A stretch of DNA of 64,000 nt, from positions 62,001 to 126,000 of the forward strand of contig JAYMGJ010000296.1 in NCBI GenBank assembly GCA_037178675.1, written 5' to 3'. The notes under the pieces are model-generated. The model was given only the letters and a program-made list of their open reading frames with translations, did not search any database and was not told the origin of the DNA. A program made the translations under genes and the position numbers. Source of the DNA: Scleroderma bovista. Lineage: Eukaryota > Basidiomycota > Agaricomycetes > Boletales > Sclerodermataceae. Positions 10,388-21,187 of the stretch are shown one piece after another (within the stretch, counting starts at the first letter, position 1; every line of letters starts with the position of its first letter).

Positions 10388-12733
10388 TCAGAGTGTGTAC
10401 CGATATCCACTCCATTCATCCCCCTTCTCCCTCTTCGCTTCCTCAATGCTCTCAAAGCATCCATTTGTAGCATGTCCGCCTTCTTGTCCATGAATAATCT
10501 CATCCCGCTCACCTCGATCTCGACGAGCATTTTCTCTCTTCAGTATGTAATGCAGGATCACCGTCCCAATAATCCCCAGTATAACATACATCAGCGCGAT
10601 ACCATGTCCAATCGGATACCATGGTGTTTGGTTCGCACGGTAAATGTTGGAGCTAACTATTCCCTGAACGTTGCCCCTGTGAAAGTGCATCAGCCCGAAA
10701 AAATAGGACTGCCTCCATACTCACCAGGTAACGGTCATCGCAAGTGCCACACTGCGCTTGGACGAGCCTTCGACGTTATTTGCTACCCACGACCTACACT
10801 ATGGGTCAGTCAAGTACTCTCCTCCCCGGCAATTCACTGACACAATGTTGGCTGATGTTGCCAACGTCAGTAGAGAACTGGTCGATGAAATCTACTGAAC
10901 TCACAGACACATGGAAAAACGCCACTGCACAGTCAGTGCATATCAGGGATGACAATAGTATGAAAAAGGTGTGTCTGCTCACCAAGCAGCTAAGAATACC
11001 GCGAAATATGATAGCTTTGCATCGCGAGACGCGAGAAGGATGATAAACCCGATGACAGCTGTATAATACCATCTCAGCCGATAAGCATACAAACAAGATC
11101 CAGTGATCTACTCACCGATGGGAAGACATATGCTACGCATTGCAAGTGTTTAATACAAACTGAGCGAGAAATATCCTGACGCACAGATTGAACAGCCCAC
11201 GGCATTTATATCGGTCCCCCAGGACGCCGAAGATGCAAGTGAATATACATGCGGCAACATACACCGGGATAGTCAGCAAGTTCGCAGGAGTAGCCTTGTA
11301 CCCTGCAAAAAAAAGTCAACTTAAGAGTGTCTAGAGTCTGAAGGGATGTAGTGTACCGAGCTGTGTGTAAATGAGTAACATTCTGGCTATTGGTCTCAGC
11401 GTCTCACCTCTTTAATGATGCTCGGGAGGAACAGAGCGAGTGCATACACCGGCATAGTGACAGCTCCAAATACACACACTAAACGCCGACTTGATGTTCA
11501 TCATTTTCATTAATAGGACAGGAACCAGAACTCACTTCCAATGTATGTCTTCCACTCAGTGAAACTCTTCTTAATGTCTTTGCACCTGAGCTTCTCTCCC
11601 ACTGCACTGAACTGGTTGTCACTCTGTAACCGACGAATAACCACAGTGCGCTCCGTCTCGGTCAAAAATGTCGCATTATCGGGGAAGTCGACAATAATCC
11701 AAGGAGACACGGCGCCCGCTACCACGGTTATCAAACCTTCCAAAATGAAGATCCACGCCCATGCAGGTTTACCACCTACGCCATCCATATTCGATATTCC
11801 CGCCTTCCGGTAACCATGATGTCAATGTTACCTCGTCAGGGAAAAACGACTACTTACCGCGAGAAGCCCTCCAAATGCCCCTGAAACAGTTGCGCCGGAG
11901 AAGAATACCGCAATCCGAATGCCGTATTCTGAGTGTTTGTACCAGCTACATACGAGAGAGTCGATTTATCAGATCAACTGCAGTGCCAATCGTTTGCGTA
12001 CCAGGAGAGATAATAGCTGACGCCGGGAAAAAAGCCAGCCTCCATCACTCCCAGGAGCCATCGCATCGCTAACCTATTTCAGGATTTATAACTGGCAGCG
12101 AACAAGGAGCACTGACCCATCAAGCCGCCGAAGTTCTGCACTAATCCTTGAAGGGTCTAGAGGGGTTAAAAGGCTATTTCAGGTCATATTGCGATCAGAA
12201 GGAAACGTGGCAAGGATACCATCATGATGCCCCACCCGACCATGATGGTGGAAAACCAGATCGAAGGGCGGAGGCGCTTTAACACGATGTTTGCGGGGAC
12301 CTATGCATTTCACCTCAGTTCATCCTGCCTGCCGAGGAAGCGAATTGGGACCTGCCTCGAAGAGAGAGTACGATACGAAGAATATCGTTAGGCAGGCGAG
12401 ATATTGGCTATCGGTCAGATGAAGGTCTTGCTCCATGTTGTACAGCTGATTAGACGGGTCAGTCGTGAGCATTGAACAGTGGGTTCATTGCAGCAGTACC
12501 TTGGCATTGCCGATGCTTGTGCGGTCCAAGAAGCAAAGCAGATAAAGGAAGGTCAACCAGGGGATCGTTCGCAGATCAACCTTGCGAATCAGCTTGCACT
12601 CGTCCACGCCAGATACGTCGACATGGGCGTTGTACAGTTTTGTCTTCTCCATGCTCGCCGTACCATCATCTGCCTGGATGTCATTTGCGACCTTTTTAGA
12701 GGGGCTTTCGAAGGGAGAGGGCGCCGAGCTCAT
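10388..12733 (-). CDS. MFS transporter copy B (Dal5/allantoate-permease-like)
   Basis: Probably a plasma-membrane transporter of the anion:cation symporter family (Dal5 relatives carry allantoate, ureidosuccinate or vitamins). The start is MSSAPSPFESPSKKV. Blocks join through short introns: RKVDLRTIPWLTFLYLLCFL then DRTSIGNAK (TM1); LTDSQYLACLTIFFVSYSLF; VPANIVLKRLRPSIWFS; TLQGLVQNFGGLM; WLLGVMEAGFFPGVSYYLS; YGIRIAVFFSGATVSGAFGG; KPAWAWIFILEGLITVVAG; MPVYALALFLPSIIK; YKATPANLLTIPVYVAACIF; ASRDAKLSYFAVFLAA; and an intact end SSNIYRANQTPWYPIGHGIA with a charged tail. ELG between two of these blocks needs a 4-nt exon (11357-11360). I could not resolve the splice between FNLC and IGFIILLASR, so intactness is likely but unproven. 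Paralogue D at 18225-20569 is its counterpart in the second duplication unit. Confidence 0.7.
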
Positions 12734-13312
12734 GCTGGTGAGGACGCAGTGGATGAAATGAATGGGGTGCCAAGTACTATAGATCCATTCCAAGGATGCT
12801 GTACTTTAAGCTTTGATACCATACCTTCTTGCCTTACCGAGCCCATGAATTGATTACGCGTTACGAACAAATGGCATAAAGTATATGTATACCTGTGCTT
12901 CTACAGTGTGTGGTTTCCCCGTAGGGGGCCGAAGAAGTCGCAGATTTGAAACCAATCAGGTGTCGGTGCTGTCTTCATTAAGGGATGCGCCAAGTGGATT
13001 GTTGTGCGTGATGATGCATGATGCATGATGCCCGCATTGGGTGAGTCCGATGTCCCATGGTTCTGCAGTGAGGACTTTCTTCGCCAAGTTCACGATTTAC
13101 GGAAATCTTTGCTAGCTGTATATGTGAGAGCCAATTGTAACATGGGTCCGTAGTGAAATTGCCCCTGGCGTTGCCTAGGCATTGGACTACGTGGTCCATC
13201 TTAAAATGTGCGGTAATGACAGGTCACGGCCGCATCACAGAACTCGCTGCAGGTCGGAACAATAGAAAACGAGATGTAACGAAGGTCCCACGATTACATT
13301 CGCAAATACACC
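12734..13312. other. Intergenic stretch between MFS copy B and the VPS9-derived relic
   Basis: About 580 bp, corresponding to 20570-21187 in the second duplication unit. It includes the 5' flank of copy B and a short repeat of the pattern GATGATGCAT near 13008-13030. No gene is seen. Confidence 0.4.
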
Positions 13313-14755
13313 TTACACCGGTTGATCCCCCGATTCTTCACGGAAGGCGTCGCAGGAACCTCCACCCTGCTTCAACTCCTTAGCCACGTACGGGGTATTC
13401 TCTAATGAGGTCGTTTCTAAGGAGACGACCATATCTCCAGTATTGCCTCGATATGTCCCCACCGTTAGCCTCGAGCACCCATTCTCGCACTTCAACGTCC
13501 ATTCCCAGGAATATCTAGTAGCGTGAGAGGTAGCGCTAGCGTGTGCATGTGCTCTATTGATCTCAGCCTGGACAGCAGTAAGGTCGAGAGAGGGCGTAGG
13601 CGTCCGTAAGATGCATTGCGTTTGGTGTGGAGGTTGCAAGTATTGGGGAAGAGAAATAAGTGGACGGGGCCATGTGGTGGGGACAATCTGTGAGCCTTGA
13701 GGGTCCCAATGCCAGGGGCTGATTCGTGTAGGGGCCACCGTGCGCAGGCCCAGGTTTACTTGGTGTTTGTTCGCTTGACGGCAGGGGCGGAACACTGGTG
13801 ATGGCCTGCGCACGCGGGGCTTGTAAGGTGTTTTATGGGTCCTCACCCCCTTCGCCGGGGATTTCTTGAGAACATTCCCTACATAGCAAGTTCAAAAGGA
13901 GAAAGCGGCCCCGAAAGGTAGGTTCTCTTCTCGTCAAATACCTCGCGCAAGATACGACTAATGGCATCCATTGGTTTGAATACCGCGTCACCAGTCTTCT
14001 GTAACAACCGGCGGGCGTCATCAGATAGGCCCTGTGCCTGGGCTTGCGAGGGAGTTCGGAGCGTAAGAGGTTGTGTTGATTCCTCCCCTGCATGAGTGTC
14101 ATGATGTGACAGTGTGGTCGACAGTGTGCACGAAGCATTCGAGAATGTTGGTGAAGAGGGCGACCATGAATACAAATCAGTACAAATACCCCAAATGCGC
14201 AAATGCTTACCATTCAAATTCTTCTTGTGTAATATTTGATAATGAGGTATGGTCCATCGCTTCAATGAACTGTACTGCACCCATCTATTAGGAATGACAA
14301 TAATCAGAACAATTTGTAGCCCTCAGCCAGCCACAGTTTCTCACCAAACTCGAAAGGTAATAGCCTGCTTCGCTCTGAAATTTGGCAGGGTTGCGAAAAC
14401 GGTTAATGAATCTGGTGTATATAGACCAACCATCGCGAAGGAGCGAGATTGGTGAACATACTCCACGTTTGACGATAGGTGGTCAGCGTTTGCTTTCAAG
14501 CTCACATATATCAAAACGCACGAACGAGCCGGCCCCTTCATCCTTGTGTAAATGACGCAGGCGACCTGTCAGCCAGAATGCGCTTCAGGTTGACGCATGC
14601 TATGGAAGCGAAGGACCACTGACCGAATATGACTTTGCAACAATTTAATACGCATATCGCTTATCTCTCGGTGCCTTGTAGTGATTGACTTTGCACAATT
14701 CTGGGATTGATCTTCGTGAGTGCAAAACGTTAATACGGAGTAAACAGCCAGCAAT
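13313..14755 (-). pseudogene. VPS9: 5'-truncated, decayed copy of the VPS9/CUE exchange-factor gene
   Basis: This stretch is homologous to the 3' part of the VPS9 gene (21188-22620) and follows it base by base with many substitutions and indels. The segments matching SLSNITQEEFE, LSDDARRLLQKTGDAV, DEKRTYL.GP..PFELA and TPSLDLTAVQAEI.RAHAHA are readable. The CUE domain, intact in the other copy as TLAQIFPGMDGEVREWVLEA, is destroyed here by frameshifts. Homology stops abruptly at about 14755, inside an intron of the VPS9 gene, and switches to MFS sequence. With no promoter, no VPS9 domain start and a broken C-terminus, it cannot make the exchange factor. Confidence 0.85.
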
Positions 14756-16240
14756 ATATGCACCTGAATAATGCCATACCTGCCGATAAATTCCTGAACA
14801 AGGCATCCGGCGATCTAGTCGCTGACAGGTAGACATATGCTCACAAGGCAGGTTTTTAGCCTTAAACACAGATTGGATACTAGCCCACGCCGGTTATATC
14901 GGTCTCCCAGGGCACTGACGATGCAAGTGATTATACATGCGACAACCTCCCGGGACAGCCAGCAAGTTCGCAGGGTGGCCCTGTACCCCGCAGAAACAGT
15001 CAACGTGGGATGTCTAGAATCTGAAAGTATCGGGTGGAACAGAAAAGGTGCATACAGGGGCATAACGACACTTGCGGATACAAACACTGAACGCCGAGTT
15101 GACGTTCACCACTGTTTCATCATGCTCTCCGCCTCTGTTAAAAATGTTGCAGTATCGAGGGAGTTGACAATAATCCATGGAGACTACGACTCTTCCGAAT
15201 GAAGATCCACGTCCATGCAGGTTTACCACCTACGCCATCCATATTCAATATTGCCCCCTTCCGATAACCGTGAGGTCAATGTTACCTCGTCACGGGAGAA
15301 CGGAATATCGTAACATGCATATCGTACTCCGAGTGCAAGTACTAGTCACTGTGTATGAGAGCGTCGATATCAAATCGATATCATGTCATCTACTTACGTA
15401 CCAGGGGAGATAATAGCCAATGCTGGGGAGAAAGGCAGCTTTACTTGTAAGCATTCCTAGAGCGAGACTCCTAACCAGTCCGCGTGGGTATGTAAGAGCT
15501 CATCCTAGTGGGTAGAACATCGTTAGGCGTGCGAGGTATTGAATAAATCGGTCAGTTGTGAATGTTGGACACCAGATTCGCCCCAATAGTACGTTTACTT
15601 TCGCACTCCCAATGCTTGAACGGTCCAAGCAGAGCAGGTATACAAAGGTCAACCAGGGGATCGTTCGCATATCGACCTTGGAAATCAGCTGGCGCTCGGC
15701 AGATACGTCGACATGAGCGTTGTAAAGTTTGGTCTTCGTCTTCGCTGTACCATCAATTCCTGGATGGATGAACGACCTTTTTAGTAGAGCTTTCAAGAAG
15801 AGAGTGCGTGACTCAAGGTCATCATGGTGAGGTCATGGAGGAAACGTTTAACGAATGTGATGTTGCTATGGATCCATACCAAGGATACTGCACTCTCCGA
15901 GTTTACGCGCATGCTGGTTACGAACGAGTGGCGTGTTCACCTGTGCAAGTACATATGGATCCCCTGCACGGAATGACTGTATCCACTTCAGGCATACTAT
16001 GGCCCATGGCTCTCCCGAGACTGGATGTTAAATTTGTGTGCGATGATGCCTGCACCGGTTGATCGAGGTCAATAGATTGTGTCCACCTCATGCTTCTACA
16101 GTGGGTACCTTCCGCAGTAAGCCTATCTAAAAGCTTTGAACCCACGGCTCATGGAAACATCGTCAAACTGCATGGGCGGGCACTGACTGTGACTTACTGG
16201 GCTAAATAACACCACAGCCGTCTAATTGGAAGGTGCCGCG
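14756..16240 (-). pseudogene. MFS transporter copy C, 3'-truncated and degraded
   Basis: The 5' flank and first exon (about 15600-15800, reading KVDMRTIPWLTFVYLLC then LDRSSIGSAK) resemble copy A, and scattered internal exons remain. The gene stops at 14756 in the middle of the transporter, so the last transmembrane segments are absent. Internal deletions (around 15420-15540) and stops break the rest. Its closest relative is copy A: both share the same flank, including a TATAAAT-type stretch near 10155 and 16273. It marks the start of the second tandem unit. Confidence 0.7.
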
Positions 16241-16299
16241 CCAACATGAAGAGGGTCACTTGCACAAAAATTATAAATTCGAGTTCCAAGTACAAATGA

Positions 16300-18045
16300 A
16301 ATTTACTGGAAAAAAGTGTAGGAACACATCTAATGAGCAAGGGCACTTGAGTGCGTTCGGCGAATGCCGAACACTGATTCCTTCGCTCCCCTCCCACTCC
16401 CCCGTTCGTGCTCGCTGAATCCCGTGTGTGTAGGCCGATGGTCGACACCTGAACCCGGTGCACCAGGCCCCGCCATAGACAGACCCATGGATGATGAAGG
16501 TGGCGTATTAGGTCAGCCGTGCAAAGAGCGCTGTGAGGGCGATGATGGCCATGCAGATATGGCGAGTGCGTGAGCGAATGCAGGTGGAGATGACTGAGCT
16601 CGAGAGAAGGGCTGGGATGAGGGGATTGAAATGGGTGAGGCTCGTTCTCGAAGTCTGTCGCGATTACGAACCCCATCAGTGGCCCTTGCAGTATGGCCGA
16701 TGTAGGGAGAATGGGCGAGTCATTGATTATGATCGTGCCGTCCACAATCGAATCTCAGTTCAACGCCATCCGCGAATCACTGACTCTGCAAATTTCTATG
16801 ATTTGCGAACGGCCTTTCTTTCCCCCTCTGGCATGGGTGCGTATACTGCTCCTTTGATTCTACTCTGACCAACCAACGTTGAGACCCTTGTCATAAGAAC
16901 ATGTACCAAATCAGAGTCAGTGTTTCTTTTCGCACTGTTGTCATCGACGGGCCTGTCGTGGAAACCATTGCGCTTGGAATGGCGCTTCGTGACAACACTA
17001 ATCTTGCCTACTCATCACATCTTAAGTCCTATCTCACCTTCTGTGCTATGCATCATTTCCCTCTTGAGCCGGCTTCAGATACGCTCTCCTTTTTCGTCAT
17101 CTATTTGTCTAGCCATATTCAACCTCGCTCTGTGACGAATTACCTCTCTGGTGTAGTGAATCGGCTCCAGCCCTTTCCCCCACCTGTTTGATCAAATCGC
17201 GATTCTGAGTTAGTATGCCGCACACTCCGTGTGACGTTTCGCGCGTCCCGTCATCCGGAAACTGCATTTGTCGCGTGGAAACCTTGTCCTTTCCTCGAAC
17301 ATCCTCTTCCATATGATGGTCTGGCTCACTCAGCCCTTCTGTGGTTTCTTCACCCTACTCAGACTCAATGATCTTGTTTGACCGATGCAGTTCATCTCCA
17401 CTAATATGCCTTTTTGGTCTCTCGGCTTTCGGTTGAGCTTACAGAGGGCCGCCTCGCCTTTACATTGCCAGGTCAAAGGACGGATGTTTTGTTTGAGGGG
17501 GACCGTGGCGTTTGCACTCAACTGATATGATCCGTGGTCCTTGTATCTTTTGGCGTGTGACTCACTTTTTCCCCCTCCATCCCGACTCGTTCGTTCGTGG
17601 TTTATCCACCGGCGTCGTCTCCACCGTTTCTTCTCTCCATCGGGGGCCATTCCATGCGCTCGGTGGTGCCACTTCCCTTCCCGCTGCTGGCGTTCCGCCT
17701 GCTCAAATCCAGGCCATTGGTCGCTGGACCTCCACTGCTTGGCAGCGTTACACTCGCAAGCATCCAAACTCTTCTTTTTCATGGTTTCCCGGTCCATGAC
17801 CTCCCTTCTGCCTCGTCTTCTTAGGTCGACTGCTTGTGCTCCTCTCTCGCCTTTGTCCCTCAAATACTTGACAACAACACACAATAACCCTAATAGTGCG
17901 CTGGTAGGCTCCTCGCTCGTGTCGTCGTCTCAATGTATAGTACTCGTCGAGCCTGTATGTACTAGTATGGGATTTCTGGGCACGTTCACGCTGATCGGCC
18001 TGGGAATCGGTCTCTACTATATATGTCCTCTCCATCGGAAAAGCG
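16300..18045 (+). mobile_element. Tyrosine-recombinase element relic (DIRS/Crypton-type)
   Basis: This insertion separates MFS copies C and D; the matching place in the first unit (about 10190) lacks it. From 16965 a frame reads LRDNTNLAYSSHLKSYLTFC and continues to SHIQPRSVTNYLSGVVNRLQ, like the SAM-like N-terminal domain of tyrosine recombinases common in mushroom genomes. Downstream, in other frames, PFHALGGATSLPAAGVPPAQ followed by IGRWTSTAWQRYTRKHP (17640-17790) matches the catalytic C-terminus, with the final Tyr present. Where relatives read RAGGAT, this copy has ALGGAT, so a catalytic Arg appears lost. Frameshifts and stops between 17190 and 17560 show it is dead. The edges are approximate; I see no clear terminal repeats. 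The 16340-16760 part is unassigned. Confidence 0.7.
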
Positions 18046-18224
18046 AGGCTTAAGGCATTAGCACACACCTCTTAGGCCAATTGCACAAATAGCAAAGTTG
18101 CCACGAGTCTACGATACCAAATACTCGAACAGATAGTATTAGTAAAGGGCGCAAGAAGATAAATAGATGCTGGACTCTCACAGACGCTGAGGAAAAATGA
18201 TGAATGGACCCTGCCACATTGGTG

Positions 18225-20569
18225 TCAGAGTATGTACCGATATCCACTCCATTCATCCCCCTTCCCCCTCTTTGCTTCCTCAACACTCCCAAAGCATCCA
18301 TTTGCAGCATGTCCGCCTTCCTGCCCTTGGATAATCTCATCTCGCTCACCCCGATCTCGACGAGCATTTTCCCTCTTCAGTATGAAATGCAGGATTACAG
18401 TCCCAATAATCCCCAGTATAACATACATCAGCGCGATACCATGTCCAATCGGATACCATGGTGTTTGGTTCGCACGATAGATGTTGGAGCTAACTATTCC
18501 CTGAATGTTGCCCCTGTGAAAGCACATCAGCCCGAAAAAATAGGACTGCCTCCGTACTCACGAGGTAACGCTCATCGCAAGTGACACACTGCGCTTGGAC
18601 GAGCCTTCAACGTTATTTGCTACCCACGACCTACACTACGGGTTAGTCAAGTACTCTCCTCCTCGGCAATTCACTAACACAGTGTTGGCTGATGTTGCCA
18701 GCGTCATTAGAGAACTGGTCGCTGAAGTCTACTAAACTCACCGATACATGGAAAAACGCCACTGTACAGTCAGTGCATTCAGAAATGACATTGATACGAA
18801 AAATATTTGTCCGCTTACCAAGCAGCTAAGAATACCGCGAAATATGATAGCTTTGCATCGCGAGACGCGAGAAGGATGATAAACCCGATGGCAGCTGTAT
18901 AATACCATTTCAACCGATAAGCATCCGAACAAGTCATCCAGCGATCTACTCACAGACGGGAAGACATATGCTACGCACGACAAGTTTTTAATACAAACTG
19001 AAAGGGGAGCATCCTTACGCACAGATTGAATAGCCCACGGCGCCCATATCGGTCTCCCAGAACGCCGACGATGCAAGTGAATATACATGCGGCAACATAC
19101 ACCGGGATAGTCAACAAGTTCGCAGGGGTAGCCTTGTACCCTACAAAAAAACAGTCAACTTAGAGTGTCTAGAGTCTGAAGGGATGTAGTGTACCGAGCT
19201 GTGTGTAGATGAGTAATATTCTGGTTGTTGGTCTCGGGCTCACCTCTTTAATGATGCTCGGGAGGAACAGAGCAAGTGCATACACCGGCATCGTCATAGC
19301 TCCGAATACTAACACTAAACACCAACTTGATGTTCATCGTTTTCATTATTAGGACAGGAACCAGAGCTTACTTCCAATGTATGTCTTCCGCTCAGTGAAA
19401 CTCTTCTTGATGTGTTTCCACTTTAGCCTCTCTCCCACTGCGCTGAACTGGTTATCGCTCTGTAACCGGCGGATAACCACAGTTCGCTCTGCCTCTGTCA
19501 AAAACGTCGCATTATCGGGGAAGTCGACAATGATCCAGGGAGACACGACACCCGCTAGCACGGTTATCAAACCTTCCAAAATGAAGATCCACGCCCATGC
19601 AGGTTTACCACCTACGCCATCCATATTCGATATTCCCGCCTTCCGGTAACCATGATGTCAATGTTACCTCGTCAGGGAAAAACGACTACTTACCGCGAGA
19701 AGCCCTCCAAATGCCCCTGAAACAGTTGCGCCGGAGAAGAATATCGCAACCCGAATGCCGTATTCCGAGCGTTTGTACCAGCTACATACGAGAGAGTCGA
19801 CTTATCAGATTAACTGCAATGCCAACCGCTTACGTACCAGGAGAGATAATAGCTGACGCCGGGGAAAAAGCCAGCTTCCATCACTCCAAGGAGCCATCGC
19901 ATCACTGACTAGTCTTCAGGATTCATAACTGGGATCGAATAAAGAGCACTAACCCATCAAGCCGCCGAAGTTTTGCACTAATCCTTGAATGGTCTAGAGG
20001 GGATAGAAGGCCATTTTAGGACATATTGCGATCAGAAGAAAACGTGGCAAGGATACCATCATGATGCCCCACCCGACCATGATGGTGGAAAACCAGATCG
20101 AAGGGCGGAGGCGCTTTAACACGATGTTTGCGGGGACCTGTGCATTTCACCTCAGTCATCCTGCTCGACGAGCAAGTGAATTGGAACCTGCTTCGAAGAG
20201 AGAGTACGATGCGAAGAATATCGTCAGGCAGGCAAGGTATTGGTTATCGGTCAGATGAAGGTCCTGCTCCATGTTGTACAGCTGATTAGACGGGTCAGTC
20301 GTGAGCGTTGAACAGTGGATTCATTACAGCAGTACCTTGGCATTGCCGATGCTTGTACGGTCCAAGAAGCAGAGCAGATAAAGGAAGGTCAACCAGGGGA
20401 TTGTTCGCAGATCAACCTTGCGAATCAGCTTGCGCTCGTCCACGCCAGATACGTCGACATGAGCATTATACAAGTTTATCTTCTCCATGCTCGCCGTATA
20501 ATCACCCGTCTGGATGTCATATACGACTTTTTTAGAGGGGCTTTCGAAGGCAGAGGGCGTCGAGTTCAT
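18225..20569 (-). CDS. MFS transporter copy D (Dal5/allantoate-permease-like)
   Basis: Counterpart of copy B in the second tandem unit, starting MNSTPSAFESPSKKV. Core blocks: IRKVDLRTIPWLTFLYLLCF, LTDSQYLACLTIFF, SIWFSTIMVGWGIMM, the LLGVMEAGFFPGVSYYLS helix, GKPAWAWIFILEGLITVLAG, FPDNATFLTEAERTVVIRRL, MPVYALALFLPSIIK, KLSYFAVFLAA, NTVSWVANNVEGSSKRSVSL and the C-terminal SSNIYRANQTPWYPIGHGIA. The introns have good GT..AG ends and keep phase through all of these, including a 4-nt exon at 19195-19198. As in copy B, one join (FNL to AIGFIILLASR) is unresolved. Probably 12 membrane segments and a cytoplasmic charged tail. The substrate cannot be told from sequence; Dal5-family members carry organic anions. 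Confidence 0.72.
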
Positions 20570-21187
20570 GCTGGTGAGGACGTGGATGAAATGAATAAGG
20601 AGCCACTATAGGTCCATTCCAAGGATGCTGTACTTCTAGGCTTTAATAGCATACCTTCTTCCCTTACCAACGGCATGTGCCTATGCATCATGCTTCCGCA
20701 GTGTGTAGCTTTCCCGCAGCGCGCCGAAGAAATCGCGGATTTGATACCAAAAAAAGTGGCGCTGTATGCATTTATGCGCTACTCCGATGAGTGTGGATTC
20801 TAAGTTTATGCGTGAGGATGTTCTGCGGTAAGCTCACGGTTCACGGACTCGAAACTTTTGCCAGCTGTATATGCCGGAGCCAATGGTAACATGGGACGAA
20901 GGTCTTCTTTGGACCCTGGAGTCGTTGAGGGAGACAAAGTGGGTCCATCTTAATGGGCGGTGATTACAAGCTGCGGCTCACAGGCAGGTCGGAACAATAG
21001 AAGACGAGACGTAATGTCATGATGTCATGATCTAGATACAAAAGGCAATAGGGTACTGAAGCCAAGTGACTGTCCCATGATTACATTCGCAAACACACCT
21101 TACACTTGGTCGGTCACACACTTGGTCGGTCACCCAACTCTTCCCGGAAGGCTCTATCCTACATCACCTCAGCGGGTATTGTCGTTT

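Noticed and set aside
13313..13846. Minus-strand open frame of 177 codons as a separate gene
   Set aside because: It is the frameshifted 3' end of the VPS9 copy; the matching intact sequence in the second unit shows the original frame.
16194..16745. Minus-strand open frame of 183 codons
   Set aside because: His/Ser/Pro-rich composition without motifs; overlaps the edge of the recombinase relic and the MFS copy C flank.
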